Of a stretch of DNA of 64,000 nucleotides, positions 14,001 to 26,144 are shown piece after piece. Below the pieces are notes generated by a model, which saw nothing but the letters and a program-made list of their open reading frames with translations, did no database searches and was not told where the DNA came from. A program made the position numbers and the translations under genes. How positions within the stretch are numbered: the first letter of the stretch is position 1; every line of letters starts with the position of its first letter. This DNA is from Syngnathus acus (lineage: Eukaryota; Chordata; Actinopteri; Syngnathiformes; Syngnathidae). The DNA is taken from contig NC_051088.1 in NCBI RefSeq assembly GCF_901709675.1, forward strand, positions 12,007,693 to 12,071,692, in the 5' to 3' direction.

Positions 14001-17000
14001 CTGCAACTTGGCTGCTAGAGAATGCTGACAATATTGCAGGCCGGTCCAAAGAACGTACCAGAACCTACTCTGGTTCTTCCAGCCAGGCTGCTGCTCTGTC
14101 TGGCGTAGAAGTAAAGGCAGAGAGCATCTGCATTTGTTTCATTGATGACTGTTTGGATTGTGACATACCACTTGCTGAGCTCACCTTCTCCAGTAAGTGT
14201 TAAGATACGACATTGTTGAGTAGTAGTTTGCAATTTTTCTCCAGGTGCTTAAGCGTCCATTATAAAAACGTTTACATTTAATTTGATCTAAAATCCGGAT
14301 TGACTGGCGACTGTTATCCAAATTCAGGTGGGATAGGCCATAAATCACATCTGCTACATAAAATGGACAGATTGATGTTTTAGGATAATAAAAAAATTAA
14401 GTGCATGTTGCACATCACACACAAATGTGAAAAGCAACGTAATAATTATGTACCTCAGACCTTAAAGGCTTCAAGTGCAAATTGTCACCTGCTTGCCGTT
14501 TGATATTACAGGGCTTAACGTTTTGCAGCGTATTGGTTCCTCCCAGGAAGGCACTGCCAGCTTTAGTCTTTCAGGAGACTATTACAACAGAGAACTGTCA
14601 GGTAATTGGATCGTGTGTTTTTTTTTGTTTGTTTTTTACGTGTCTGTGTTTTAAAAGCAAACAAGAAGAATTTCAGATTGAATACAATTTCGACCAAATC
14701 TTTTAAAAACAAGTCTGAGTGAAAGTTTTATAGTCAACATTCCTTGTTTAGCATTTTAGAGTTACAGTGCAGCTGTATGGACTATTTAAATATTAATTGT
14801 GTGCTAACGTCAAATGGCTCATCTGTTGTGTGTGACAGGCTGGGAGCCCTTCATCGAGCCTTGGCCCTGCTTTCTGTCCTGGCAAAAGCAAGAAGCAAGC
14901 CGATTGCATCCTCCCCGTCTCAAGATGGCTGTTAAAGCCAAGCAGCGACTTGATGTCAACATCACCTCTGTTCTCCTGGGTGAGTCACAGCAATAGCTTA
15001 CTGATTATTAAAACTAAATATTTGAGTTGCACAACCATGTTGTAATTTTTTTATTTTTTATTTGGTTGATACAGAACAGTACAACACAACCAAGACCTCC
15101 TGGATAGCAGACTACTGCAACAAGGAAGAACAAAGTAGTCAGTCTTCACCCACCTTGTCCTGGATAGGCTCCTCAGTTGACCCGCCTACCTTTGGCCCAA
15201 GTGAGTTAAAATGCAATTAAATTAAGAGGACAAGAAAAAGAATATTTTAAATCTTGTGTAGGTTTTATCAGTGTGATTCCTCTCAAGAATTCTTCACGGA
15301 ATGCTCCAAATTGTCCTTAGGATTGAACCTAACCCCATTGAAGATAAGCAATGAAGAAAATGGATGGATGATGTCTATCTTTGATCATCTTACCTCTCTG
15401 TCTTTTCCCAGGTGCTCCCCTTTCCCACCTTAGAACTCGTAGCACTGCCAGGTTGACCAGCTTTGATCAGCAAACTGACTCCAATGGTACACTTCACAGT
15501 TTAGTGACCCAGATCACTACAAGCAATACTTTAATGTACACATTTTACATTAATGTAATGCACATGCCATTTTTGTTTACAACAGTAGTAAAACTTTCCA
15601 AGAAGAGGCAGCCATTTGTGCCATATGCTCTGCGCAACCATACAGGATGCACTATGTGGTTTGCCACGCTGACTACAACCCCTACAAGGTTGGTGGAACT
15701 ACTCCAAGTGAATGAAACAATGAAATGCTATTCAGTTTGTTTTTGGAGTCTCCATTATGTCCCAGAACTGCCACGGAGAGAAGACTTTTTACTAATCACC
15801 CATCCCTGGCTGAAGTTCTTGATGCCTTTCTTTCAGAGTGGCACTGTCTCACAGCAGTAGTGCAGACTCTATTGGAGACATCCACGGTCCTGGCAATGAT
15901 GATAGCCACAATGTCAGTCAGTGGCAAGAGGTGTTCCCCGGTGAGGAGATTCCATTTGAGTTTGAAGCACGAGAAAAACTTCGCCATAGGTACATTTCAG
16001 CCAATATTTGAACCTTCTATTTACTGCTATTACTGATACATTTATCTTAACATGTAAATTAAATGACAAACAAAACAATGTATATAAACACATATAATGT
16101 CTGAACATAAATGAATGATTTGTTTTTAATACACTGCTGTAATGGGTATCTCAGGGGAGGCGAATGTAGAAAATAATTACGGAAAAGAAATCATAAAATA
16201 CCCCAATGTCAATTAACCTGCTGATTTCATGTGGGGGGGTGGGTAGGCAGGCAGTGTAAATACAAAGTAAACACAAGTCAGACATCCTTAAAAATGAAAG
16301 GCAGTTCAGCAGATTGACACCTTGAATGTAGTCGGTAGTTAATATTGACACCCTATTAATATAGTCATGAAAACGTTTGGCTGCAGTCGTTAGCAGTTTA
16401 CAGCCCCTGCAACGTGGTTGTCCGTTTTGTATAAGTCTTCATTTACAGGTTGTCATTATTTCCGTATGCAGGCACACTCATGAGCTGAAGCTGCACCAAC
16501 TGCTTGTCCGAGTGTGTGGATGGGAACAAGTCAAGCCTGTGTCTGTGGACAAAGTGGGAATTTTCTTCCGGTATGCAGGTCCAGACAGGAACAACGCCTC
16601 CAACATTGTAAGCAAACATTATGGCCTCGGAATCAAGTCTAGCTGGAACATTTTCTTTTTAAATTGGAAACCCTAACCCCCGCCCCACCCCCATGCACTT
16701 CCACAGGTTGGCAGTCCTATCAGCAGGACTAACATAATTCATCCACACGTCTACGTAAGTCCAATGTTTGGTCACTGAGTAACTTTGTGTATCACTGCTG
16801 CTTTAGTTATTGTTTGTGATTGACATTGCTTTGAATGTCTATTTTTATATTGATGAGTGGTCACCGTATTGTTTTTGTTCAAATTCTATGGCCATACCTA
16901 TGTGTGCCATCACATGTTGTGAAAATCTCTACTTCTGCTCAGTTCTCAGCACTTCCTCCGGTGCGAGTGGTCTTCTCCATCACGATGGAGGGAAGTGCCA

Positions 17001-20000
17001 GGAAGGTCATAACTGTGCGCTCAGCTCTCATTTTGAAGAATCGTCTTGATGTTCCCATGGAGATCAGACTTGACAGCCCCTCTGCTCCTGACAGTACGCT
17101 ACCGCTGCTCCATTTTTCATTTACTGTACTCATTTTCACAACCACTACATATTCTAAAGTATTCTGTTTATTGTCCTTCATTCTCTTAACAACTCTATGC
17201 CTTCGTCTACAGAACCAGTGGTATTGCCTCCAATTTTGCCCGGTCGGGCCTTGGCAGTTCCCCTGCACCTGACGTCATGGCGGCTCCAGGCACGGCCTAA
17301 GGGCTTGGGCTTATTTTTTTGTAAAGTTCCAATCCACTGGACCACTGTGGAGCGTCACGGAGAGATCAGCAGCAGCAAGAGGGATTGCCAGTCTGCAGAC
17401 TTCGATGACACTGTCAAACGTAACTTCAGGTAGATTGACTGACTCATACCTTTTCCTTTGTGTTTTTATTTAATTCTTCGTTTACTCATATCATCTAATT
17501 TCTTTGCACCTCTTAAGGTTTTGTGTGGTCATAAAAAAGGAAAACTACCCAGACCAGCAACCTGCCAAAAAGGTCTCCAGTACCAATCAGATCTATCGAC
17601 AGCCAGGTCACATAATCTATCTGTTGCCCACCATGGTGCTGGCCAACCTGCTCCCCTGTGACCTCAACTACTATGTGAAGGGGACAGGCATCAAAGGCAC
17701 ACTGAAACCAGGAAAAGAAGCTGTGCTTCATGCTGTGGACACCTCTCAGAACATGGAGCTAGGTCGGAGAGGAGAAGAAAAACGATCTATTTACTGTCGT
17801 CCATTTTCTCTCTCTCATCCCCATGCTGTCTGTATTCCAGGTGTCCTGTTAGAGAACTTCCCTGTGTGCAAAGAGCTGCTCATTCCTCCCGGAACTATGA
17901 ATTATGTTGTAATGATGAGGCTATACGACACAAACAAGCGTCTTCTTTGTCTGACCATCCGAATCATCCTCCGGGCGCACGGGGCTCTGAAAATCCTGAT
18001 TTCTGCTCCCTACTGGCTCGTCAACAAGACAGGTTAAGCTTTTAATTCATCCAGAAAGTCAGTCATGTGCAAACCTGCTCATTTCCTCAAGTTCTTTTTC
18101 TTTTTCAGGCTTGCCATTAATTTTCAGACAAGACAATGGCAAAGTGGATGCAGCAGGCCAGTTTGATGAGCATGAATTGGCGCGAAGCCTCAGTCCTTTA
18201 CTTTTCTGCTACACTGACAAAGAACAGCCCGCCATGTAAGTTTGTATCAAAACACCAGTTTATGTATGAATGTAACACAAACACAAATGCAGTTTTAGTA
18301 GCAACCGTCATTTTTTAATTGGCGCTAATTGATTCTTATTTTTAAAAAAACATCAAAAGCATCCAAAATACTTTGATAGTATGGATTGTGCACATATGTC
18401 TTAATAATAAATCGTGTGGAAAAAATAATTTAAACATCGTTAACTGCTTTGTCACGAAACACAAAATGCTTCAGTTGTTTCAAGAGGCATTTGAACAGCA
18501 ATCAATCGCCGAAATATTTTACTACCATATTTATCACATTGATTATTATTTTCCTTCTTTCGCCTAAACCCAGGTGCACTATGCGTGTTGGGAAAGGGAT
18601 CCATCCAGATGGAGTTCCAGGCTGGTGCCAGGGTTTCTCCTTGGATGGAGGGAGTGGAGTCAGGGCAGTGAAGGTTATCCAACAGGGTAACAGACCTGGA
18701 CTCATCTACAATATTGGCAAGTTGTTGTAGACCCACTATATCAATTACAGTTGTAACTAACTTAAATATAATTGAATACATTGTTAGTAAATACATATGT
18801 TTCAATACTCCGGTTTTGAATCTGATGTCCCTAGGAAACATGCATAAAAAAAGTATGAATACTAATTTATCATGAATTTATTGTTTGTCTTTGCAACGTA
18901 GGTATCAGTGTGCGCAATGGAAAAGGACGCTACAGAGACACTCACATTGTGACTTTTGCCCCCCGCTACTTGCTGGATAACAGCTCCTCACACAAACTTG
19001 CCTTTGCCCAGAGAGAGTTTGCTCGAGGAAAGGTGAAGAATTTACTGGTGTTTTTGCCTTTCTGTTATTTCCATATAAAACAGACATCTCCAGTGCTTGG
19101 AGATTTAATTTAAACCTTTCGAGCACTTACTCTTGGGCGTTTTTCTTTATGAAAAAACAAGCTTTAAAGAAATTTTTTTGAGGTGTTGGAACGGATTAAT
19201 GGCATTTCAATTTGTTTCAGTGGTGAATATTTATTTGAGGTTTGTTATGTTAGGAATTAAGCTTGTAGGCCAATGTATATTAGAAATAGTCATTTTTTTA
19301 TTGTCCTTATTCCCAGGGTATAGCCAACCCAGAGGGCTACATCTCCACTCTACCAGGCTCCAGCGTTGTCTTTCATTGGCCCCGAAATGACTATGACCAA
19401 CTGTTATGTGTGCGCCTAATGGACAGCCCGACATGCACTTGGTCAGGAGGCTTTGAGGTCAACAAACCCAAGTCCTTCCACGTCAACATGAGGTAAGAAA
19501 TATTTGGGTTTACAGCTCAATTGTAAACATTATAATACACTTTAGGTTCATCCTGAAATTTCACTGGAACAGTGTATTAAATTTGTGTATGCAGATATAA
19601 AGTGTTTTATTTGAATTTTGTTTTTTAAAGGGACACCATGGGGAATTGCTTCTTCTTGAGGACAGAGATCACCATCAAGGGCGCAACCTACCAGATCTCC
19701 TTTACTGACACTGATCAGCTGCCACCTCCTTTCCGTATCCACAACATCTCTGAGGTAAGCTCTTGCTTTGTTCTATGGCTTTTTGCTTTTTGTATGAGCA
19801 AGTATGATAGAAGCAAGGTGAACAATCGAGAGTTACATCACCTAAACAACATCAACTTCAGGAAGAACATTTAACAGACTTAAAATGTTCATCAGTGTCA
19901 ACAAGATGGTGTATACCAAATTGGATTTTCAAATATGGTTTGACATGGATCTTTATTCTCTCAAATTTGTGTTTCTTCAGGTTCCCATCCAATTCTGGCA

Positions 20001-23000
20001 GCATGGGGTGGTTGACATCAAGCTGCACACCGAGGTGAAGGCCGACTCCGAACTGGACTACGCCTGTGACGAGCAAACACTGCCGCCATACCTGACTCTG
20101 ACTGTGAAGGGAGCCGGCTCATCAGAGGTCACAGCTGACATGAACTTCTTCAGAGAATACAACAAGCTCTACTATGAGAATTTCATCTACATCGCTGCCA
20201 CGCACACCTTCTCACAGTACTGATTCCTTACGTGAAGCCTTTTTTTCATCATTCAAGAGTGAAAGACATAAGAAGTAATTGTTATTCTTTGATAAAGGAG
20301 TGGGGTTAGGAGGCCTGTTGGCAAGAAGCATCTGGTAACCCGTGCTGAGCTGGTGCTTGATGTGGACACAAAGACACAGAGGGTCATCTTGAAAAAGAAG
20401 GTATTTTTTTTGGGGTCGCATAAAAAGTAATTATTGGGTATAAAATTATTAGTGTGGATTACAGCGACTTAACTGAGCTCTTGACTTAAAGCTCACTGTA
20501 TGATATATAAAAGTCAAAAAGGACACATGAATTTTTCCTTGGCAGGAGCCTGGGAAGCGCTCCCAGTTGTGGAGGATGACAGGTACTGGTATGCTGTGTC
20601 ATGAAGGCTCCTCACCACCTCAGAGCAAACCTGCCCAACCACGTCCAATGGACTCCTCTTTGGTTTTGGACATTGCTGGACTTGCAGCTGTTACTGACAA
20701 CAGGTTAGCGCTAGTTGAAGATCTGTATGAAGAGATGTCATTCTTAATTTTTTCTGTCTTAAAACAGTTTTGAGCCATTGATGTTAAGGAGACCTGACCC
20801 TCGTCGCAGCACAACCCAAACATGGTATTTCAGCTCATGCATGCTGACCTGTGGCCTTCCCCGACTAGTAGTACAGGTGAACACATCAACCTTCTTTCTC
20901 TCTCATTTTTTAAGCGAGCATTTATCATTTATGTTCAAGTTTCATTACATATATTACCTTGTGTATATTTAATATATATATTTATAAATTTTATCATTAA
21001 AAACAAAAACTATTCTCTGAGAGAGCATGTCAAGCATGAAAATGATGGGCTCCAAGACTGAACCTTGAGGAACTCCGCAGGAAAAATGTACAGACTGACG
21101 TAGGGGAGCCAACAACCACAGAAAAAGATCAATTTGATAAATAGGCCTACAGAGAAGAGCAATTTTTTTTGTGTTATTGCAAAATTGTAGCCAGTTATTG
21201 ACTTTATTTGTTTTCCTCCTTTCAGGTAAGGGGTGGTATTGGAGGCCTGTACGATGGAGCAGAGGTGGTGTTGGGACCAGATTCCGGACTTTTAGAGCCT
21301 GGTCCTGAACAGCAGTTTGTCAACCAAAAGATGAGGCCTGGTTCTGGCGTATTGTCCGTTCAAGTTTTGCCAGACGGACCCACACGTGTTCTCCAGGTGA
21401 GAACCAGACCTGCTTGTGTGTTTTGATTGCAGCTATATTGTAGCTTTCTGTTCACACAATGCTGTTTCACCTTCTTTCTGTTTTCATCAACAGATCAGTG
21501 ACTTCAACCAAAGGAGACTGATCCACAAGTCACCAAGTGCTGAGCCGGACAAGAACAAAGAGGATTTGAAAAAGAAAGAAATTGAACAGGAGCTTGAGGT
21601 AAGAACATTGAGAGAACCGCATGCAACCTCAGATCATCAAGATCGAAGGGCTGTCATTATCGCATACTATCATGTCTCACTCGTATGTACTGTTAAATAT
21701 GGACCTGACGTCCCGTGACATCATTCATACTAGGTGATAGTCAATTTGGAGGAAGGTATTGGCGTGTCTCTGGTCAACAAAGTTCCAGAAGAGCTCGTGT
21801 TCGCCACACTGTCCGGTATAGATGTCCACTTCACACGTACCGCTGCCAATGAGGTGTTGGAATTGAGCATTCACAACATTCAGGTAAGATCCAGATGGCT
21901 CACAGTCAAAAGAGATTTGTGTCAGGAAGTGTGTGAAATCAGGCAGGGCGCGGCAGATTGTTTGAGTGTTCGTGTTCCTTTGGTTATCAGGTGGACAACC
22001 AGCTTCTAGGAACCACACAGCCAGTGGTGCTGTGTGTGACCCCAAGCTCCGCAGATGGCATTGTGAGCGAGAGCGGTCCATCCTTGCAGGTGAACTCGGT
22101 CAAAGTTACGAGCCGTCTGCTGCTTACTGATATCTTCAAGGTCAGTAGCAAAAACACTCTGCATGGAAAAAAAAAAGTGTCACATTTCACAGATGGGCAA
22201 AAATATCGTAATTGTGTATGCAGCCTTTCTTTTATGATGGTGTAACTTTGTGTCAACAGCATCTCATGGTAACAGCTGGCCGATTCACAGTCATCATTGA
22301 AGAAAAATTGTTGCTCAAGCTGCTCAGCTTTTTTGGTTACGGGCAGACAGAAGCAGGTTGGTCAACTGTCTCTTTCACAAAATGATGTTGCTACATTAAT
22401 AATTGAAAACGAGAAGACCCTTAAATACTAAGATGAACTGCCCACCTCCTATAATCGCTAACGGATTGTGCATTAATACGCCACACTTGGATTTAGTCCC
22501 ATCATGTGGAAAACTGACTGCAGTAAAATGTTCGTGTGTGTGTATCGACTGGTAATATTATCCATGTACTTGATGTAGAACTGGAGAAATTGGATGAAAA
22601 CCTTCATGAGAGGCCCAATCAGGATGCTGGACCACCCAAACGCTACTACTTTGAGAACCTGAAGATCAGCCTGCCTCAGGTCAAGCTCAGTGTCCTCACC
22701 TCTCACAAGCTGCCTGCTGATCTGAAGGTAATTTTCCGTTTTTTTTTAATCTTCTTAGCTGCTACTAAATGATGCAACTTGAAGAGGGGTAAAATGTTGT
22801 TTTTGCCTGTTGTTTGTCTGATTTCTTTGCTGACTCCATCACTTGAGCTAAACTGTGAGGGTTGTCTTTATTGCAACTGCATTTCATACTACTGTAACTC
22901 ATTTGCTTTTGCAAACAATTAGTCTGTTCTGCACCTTTTTTGCGGCAGGCTTTGAAAGGTACCTTGGGCTTCCCATTGGTTCGCTTTGAGGATGCTGTTG

Positions 23001-25110
23001 TTAACATGTACCCGTTCACTCGAGTGCACCCTTATGAGACCCAGGAGATCATCATCAATGATGTTCTCAAGCATTTCAGAGAGGTAAGAGATGTGCAAAG
23101 GATGCTAACTTTTTGGCTTGTAGATGTAATGCACGGTGTAATGTATATTTCTTATATAAAGGAGCTGATCAGCCAGGCAGCCCAGATCCTGGGCTCCGTG
23201 GACTTCCTCGGAAATCCAATCGGACTTCTCAATGATGTTTCTGAAGGCGTATCGGAGCTCATCAAGTATGGCAACGTGGGCGGCCTTATACGAAATGTGA
23301 CACACGGTGTATCCAACTCTGCTGCTAAGGTACAGTACAAATTCACTCAGCTGTTTAGTTTTGGCAACTCTTGGCTTTTTTTTTTCTTCACTTTTAGATG
23401 TTGAGCTGCTTCTATGTTGTTAGATCAACAGTCTTATACCGAAATAGGAAAGCTAAAAAAAAACAAAGAAATTAAAAAATGGATGAAATTGCAGTTTGCA
23501 GGAACTTTATCTGATGGGCTGGGAAAAACCATGGACAACCGGCACCAGACGGAGCGAGAGTACATTAGATATCACGGAGCCACCAGTGGCGAGCACCTGG
23601 TCGCGGGCATCCATGGACTCGCTCATGGTATAACTTTCTGTTACATTTTAATCGTGCTGTCATCTGAATTCACATTGATGGTAACTTTCATGGAACTGTT
23701 AAGCAACATGCTTGTGCTTACTAGCAACACATATGAACTCTTTCACCTCTGAATGGATTTTGTTCATGTTGAGGAATTCAAAAGCACAACAGTGATGCAA
23801 AAGAAAAGTGTTGCAGTGATTTTCTCTGTTCTCTCAGGTATCATAGGTGGCATGACGAGTATCATAACGTCAACTGTGGAAGGGGTCAAGACGGAGGGTG
23901 GTGTCAGTGGCTTTTTCTCCGGCCTGGGCAAAGGTCTTGTCGGCACTGTGACCAAACCGGTGGCTGGAGCACTGGACTTTGCTTCAGAGACGGCACAGAC
24001 GGTCCGAGACATGGCGAGTCTCAGTAACCACAGGTGGGTAGAACCGCTAACCTGCGTAACGTTACGTTCATTCCAATTCATTTTATTTTTGTAGTGCCAC
24101 AGCTTGCTTATGGACGGAGTTATAACCATTTGGGGATGATAGAATCAAATGTGTTTTGTTGTCACTCTGTCCAACCGTGATCTGTATTGTGCAGGCTAAG
24201 CGTGTCCCGTGTCAGGAAACCTCGCTGCTGCAAAGGTCCTCAGGGTCTTCTGCCTCGCTACTCGTCCTTGCAGGCTGACGGCCAAGAGCAACTCTTCCAC
24301 CTCACAGACAACATCCAATCTGAGTTGTACGTCAGTTTGCTGGTTTTGCTTTAGCACATTGTTCCATGGTGTCACACACTTTTCTTTCCCGGCTGCCGGC
24401 AGCTTCATCGCAGTAGAGCCCATTGACAGCTACAGCGTGCTCATCTCCTCCAAAGTGGTCTACTTCCTTAAGCCTGGAGACCATGTGGACCGTGAAGCTA
24501 TTTTCTTGGAGATCAAGTATGATGACCTCTATCACAGTCTGGTGTCTAAGGATCATGGCAAAGTCTATGTGCAGCTCACCAAAAAGGCTGAAAGCACCAG
24601 CAGTGGTGTGGCCATTCCTGGCCCCTCCCACCAGAAGCCCATGGTAAGACTTTGTGCTGTGACAGGACCGAGAATGACGCTTTCAGATGTTTTTGGAATG
24701 GAACAGTCAAAAATGCATACGCAAAATCAAACCACGCGGAAGACGCACGGAGCAGACACGCTAGTAAACTAGCTATGTGACCGCCTGACTTGACTGCAGC
24801 TTATGATGTCATTCACTGGGTCATGCCTTAAAGGTGCATGCTTTATTAAAAGATCCCCCCGCCAACATCTTAGAACTGATTCTGTTCTGGTCACCTCATT
24901 TAGCCATGCAAAAATCACGAGTTCCAGATGTAAAGTTTCTGTTCTTAAGTTCTAATTCTCTGTATACTCACTCCACAGGTCCATGTAAAGAGTGAAACTC
25001 TGGCTCTCAAAATCTCCCAAGAGATCAACTACGCCAAGAGTCTATACTATGAGCAGCAGCTCATGCTACCCGCCAGTAACAATGAGGACTGCTTATTGCT
25101 TGAGTCGTGA
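547..25110 (+). CDS. vps13d: VPS13D, bridge-like lipid transfer protein (69 coding exons)
   Basis: VPS13D is a very long rod-shaped protein that moves lipids between the ER and mitochondria or peroxisomes and is needed for mitochondrial clearance. The predicted protein starts with a typical chorein N-terminus ([18 protein letters not shown]), carries the VPS13 motif [12 protein letters not shown], a UBA domain near residues 2617-2657 that separates VPS13D from VPS13A/B/C, a VAB adaptor-binding region from about residue 2855, and a C-terminal ATG2-like/PH-like region. The hand-built model of 69 coding exons is in frame throughout and gives 4,357 codons, close to the roughly 4,390 of the human protein. 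Two introns use GC donors. No frameshift or premature stop was found. The gene call is very secure; single exon edges may be off by a few bases, and alternative exons cannot be seen from DNA alone. Confidence 0.97.
5186..7414 (+). other. vps13d: VPS13D giant exon 18 (2,229 nt)
   Basis: This single uninterrupted exon encodes about 743 residues of the extended lipid-channel region. It is the longest exon in the window, while most neighbours are 75-250 nt. It opens with an acidic stretch, [14 protein letters not shown], near residue 754, which resembles the phospho-FFAT type of VAP-binding motif described for VPS13D. It ends with a donor after KGK(G). Antisense reading frames inside it are by-products of its composition. 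Confidence 0.92.
5224..5265 (+). other. vps13d: Candidate phospho-FFAT (VAP-binding) motif in VPS13D
   Basis: The translated residues from about 750 to 763 are acidic and then read DEEYQTP, with threonine near residue 761 at the place where a phospho-FFAT core has Ser/Thr. Known: VPS13D binds the ER proteins VAPA/B through a phosphorylation-dependent FFAT-like motif in this part of the protein. Inferred: that this exact site is the fish equivalent. Confidence 0.5.
7475..13676 (+). other. vps13d: VPS13D exons 19-33: middle rod segment
   Basis: Coding exons: 7475-7623, 8375-9424, 9803-9893, 10000-10126, 10220-10400, 10516-10740, 11031-11145, 11260-11476, 11573-11744, 11937-12040, 12291-12515, 12592-12887, 13042-13175, 13280-13435, 13514-13676. 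They encode about residues 1482-2616. Exon 20 (1,050 nt) holds two proline/serine-rich stretches (near [11 protein letters not shown] and [11 protein letters not shown]), probably flexible loops leaving the beta-groove. The exon ending at 12040 has a weak donor (AAG then GTTATT). Confidence 0.86.
7925..7996. repeat. Dispersed repeat, copy A (VPS13D intron 19)
   Basis: This stretch shares an ordered set of blocks (AAATGTGAAAA, CAAAATACCC, GTCAATT, ATTTCACGGAGGG) with 16162-16236 in another VPS13D intron, at clearly less than full identity. Both are likely fragments of an old interspersed repeat. Confidence 0.5.
13834..14034 (+). other. vps13d: UBA domain of VPS13D (exons 34-35)
   Basis: The UBA domain is split over exons 13834-13908 and 13986-14192. 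The predicted residues, about 2617-2657, include [16 protein letters not shown] and [13 protein letters not shown], which is the hydrophobic pattern of a three-helix UBA fold with its MGF/LGF-type loop. In human VPS13D this domain binds ubiquitin and is needed for mitochondrial clearance. It is absent from VPS13A, B and C, so it fixes the paralogue identity. Confidence 0.92.
15302..15372 (+). mobile_element. Internally deleted SINE remnant (VPS13D intron 38)
   Basis: It begins TGCTCCAAATTGTCCTTAGG, matching the middle of the SINE at about 32130-32150, then jumps to the tail AGCAATGAAGAAAATGGATGG. Most of the body between these parts is missing. Confidence 0.65.
16162..16236. repeat. Dispersed repeat, copy B (VPS13D intron 41)
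   Basis: The counterpart of 7925-7996, with the blocks GAATGTAGAAAA, ATAAAATACCCC, GTCAATT and ATTTCATGTGGGGG in the same order and orientation. Confidence 0.5.
20298..25110 (+). other. vps13d: VPS13D exons 54-69: ATG2-C/DH-like and PH-like C-terminus
   Basis: Coding exons: 20298-20400, 20546-20703, 20768-20876, 21226-21396, 21494-21598, 21734-21883, 21991-22140, 22260-22356, 22579-22727, 22949-23083, 23162-23329, 23495-23627, 23838-24033, 24195-24326, 24403-24643, 24979-25110. Glycine-rich amphipathic segments such as [14 protein letters not shown] and [17 protein letters not shown] match the ATG2-C-like part, which in this family sits on the acceptor membrane and is linked to Miro recruitment. 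The last roughly 165 residues ([14 protein letters not shown] and following) are PH-like. The stop codon is TGA at 25108-25110. Confidence 0.88.
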
Positions 25111-25784
25111 TCAAATAGAGATGAGGGGGGTTTCTGAAGCCCCCTTAAATGAAGATGTTTAATCCACTCTGCGATTGACCGGCGGCCACTCTAGGGTGTA
25201 CGTAACTGTATCATTTTGAGAGTCAGCTGATAAAGGCTGTAGCTCAAAGCTGCCAAAACATTATTGGATGGATTAATCAAAAGGGGATACTCAGATAGTC
25301 ACATGATCGTTTCAGTCACATGACGGAGTTTTAATTTCATCTGTGTATATTTGTTACTCTGACTGTGTTTATAGCACCAAGTGTACATATTCTGCAGGTC
25401 TTCCACAATGATTGTGAATAAGGTAAAAATGTAAATAAGGATATTATTTTGTGTGAGGGATGAAATATAAAAAATTGCACTGACACATTTGAGTATGTGA
25501 AATGCCCCAAACTGGAATCACTTTAAGCTGCCTTCCCCATCTCTTTGCCGTGTACAAGTACAAACCCACTGTTTTGACATTTCGGTAGCATCACTGTTTG
25601 TTTCTCTTCGATGTGACTGACTTCCTCATAAACTAGCATCTAACTTCCAAGCTGGATTTTTGAAAAGTCAATGAAGTGTCAGGACTTTTGGTTTAGTGTC
25701 ACTTGCTGCGATGAGTTTGAGCATTTGGGGGGCATATTGTGACATGTGGATGTTTTGTAAAATGCTTTCACATGGACAAATGCA

Positions 25785-25790
25785 AATAAA
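25785..25790 (+). terminator. vps13d: Polyadenylation signal of VPS13D
   Basis: AATAAA lies about 675 nt after the VPS13D stop and is followed by T-rich sequence. It is the first strong canonical signal downstream of the stop. Confidence 0.7.
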
Positions 25791-25987
25791 GGACCCCTGA
25801 TTTAACACTTTGTTTGCAGTCTATTTTTGGATTGAATCTTTTGGTGTCATTAACTTTTGAAGAACCACCCAAAAAAATCTATAGATAGCATTGATAAGAG
25901 GTAACTACTTTTTTTCCAGGTATCTGTATTGGAATGACTAATTTTCTGGTAACTACTTCATCAAAATAGGCTGCAGATGATGACACT

Positions 25988-25988
<1 letters not shown>

Positions 25989-26044
<56 letters not shown>
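25989..26044. repeat. (GATA)n microsatellite
   Basis: About 14 uninterrupted copies of the tetranucleotide GATA/AGAT are followed directly by a partial 32-bp duplication. This is an ordinary short tandem repeat and probably polymorphic. Confidence 0.95.
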
Positions 26045-26096
26045 CAAACAGCTGATGCCGATACACTTCGATAGATCAAACAGCTGATGCCGATAC
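26038..26096. repeat. 32-bp tandem duplication
   Basis: The unit AGATCAAACAGCTGATGCCG and following bases occurs at 26041 and again at 26073, an exact offset of 32 bp. It abuts the GATA tract, which suggests replication slippage anchored on the microsatellite. Confidence 0.85.
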
Positions 26097-26144
26097 AGAA
26101 GTGTACAGTGTGTATACTGTATATGATGGCGTGTGGGCAAGTGA

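Larger units (their letters stand above)
14512..20216 (+). other. vps13d: VPS13D exons 36-53: VAB adaptor-binding region
   Basis: Coding exons: 14512-14601, 14839-14979, 15075-15200, 15412-15486, 15586-15688, 15837-15989, 16472-16607, 16707-16754, 16943-17093, 17213-17429, 17518-17762, 17841-18032, 18109-18235, 18574-18716, 18902-19032, 19317-19492, 19631-19754, 19981-20216. The translated stretch contains [16 protein letters not shown] and [11 protein letters not shown], typical of the VAB module through which VPS13 proteins are recruited to organelles by adaptors. Exon 43 is a 48-nt micro-exon, and exon 49 ends at a GC donor. Confidence 0.87.

Noticed and set aside
25989-26044. CRISPR-like regular repeat
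   Set aside because: It is a tetranucleotide microsatellite without spacers, in a vertebrate genome.
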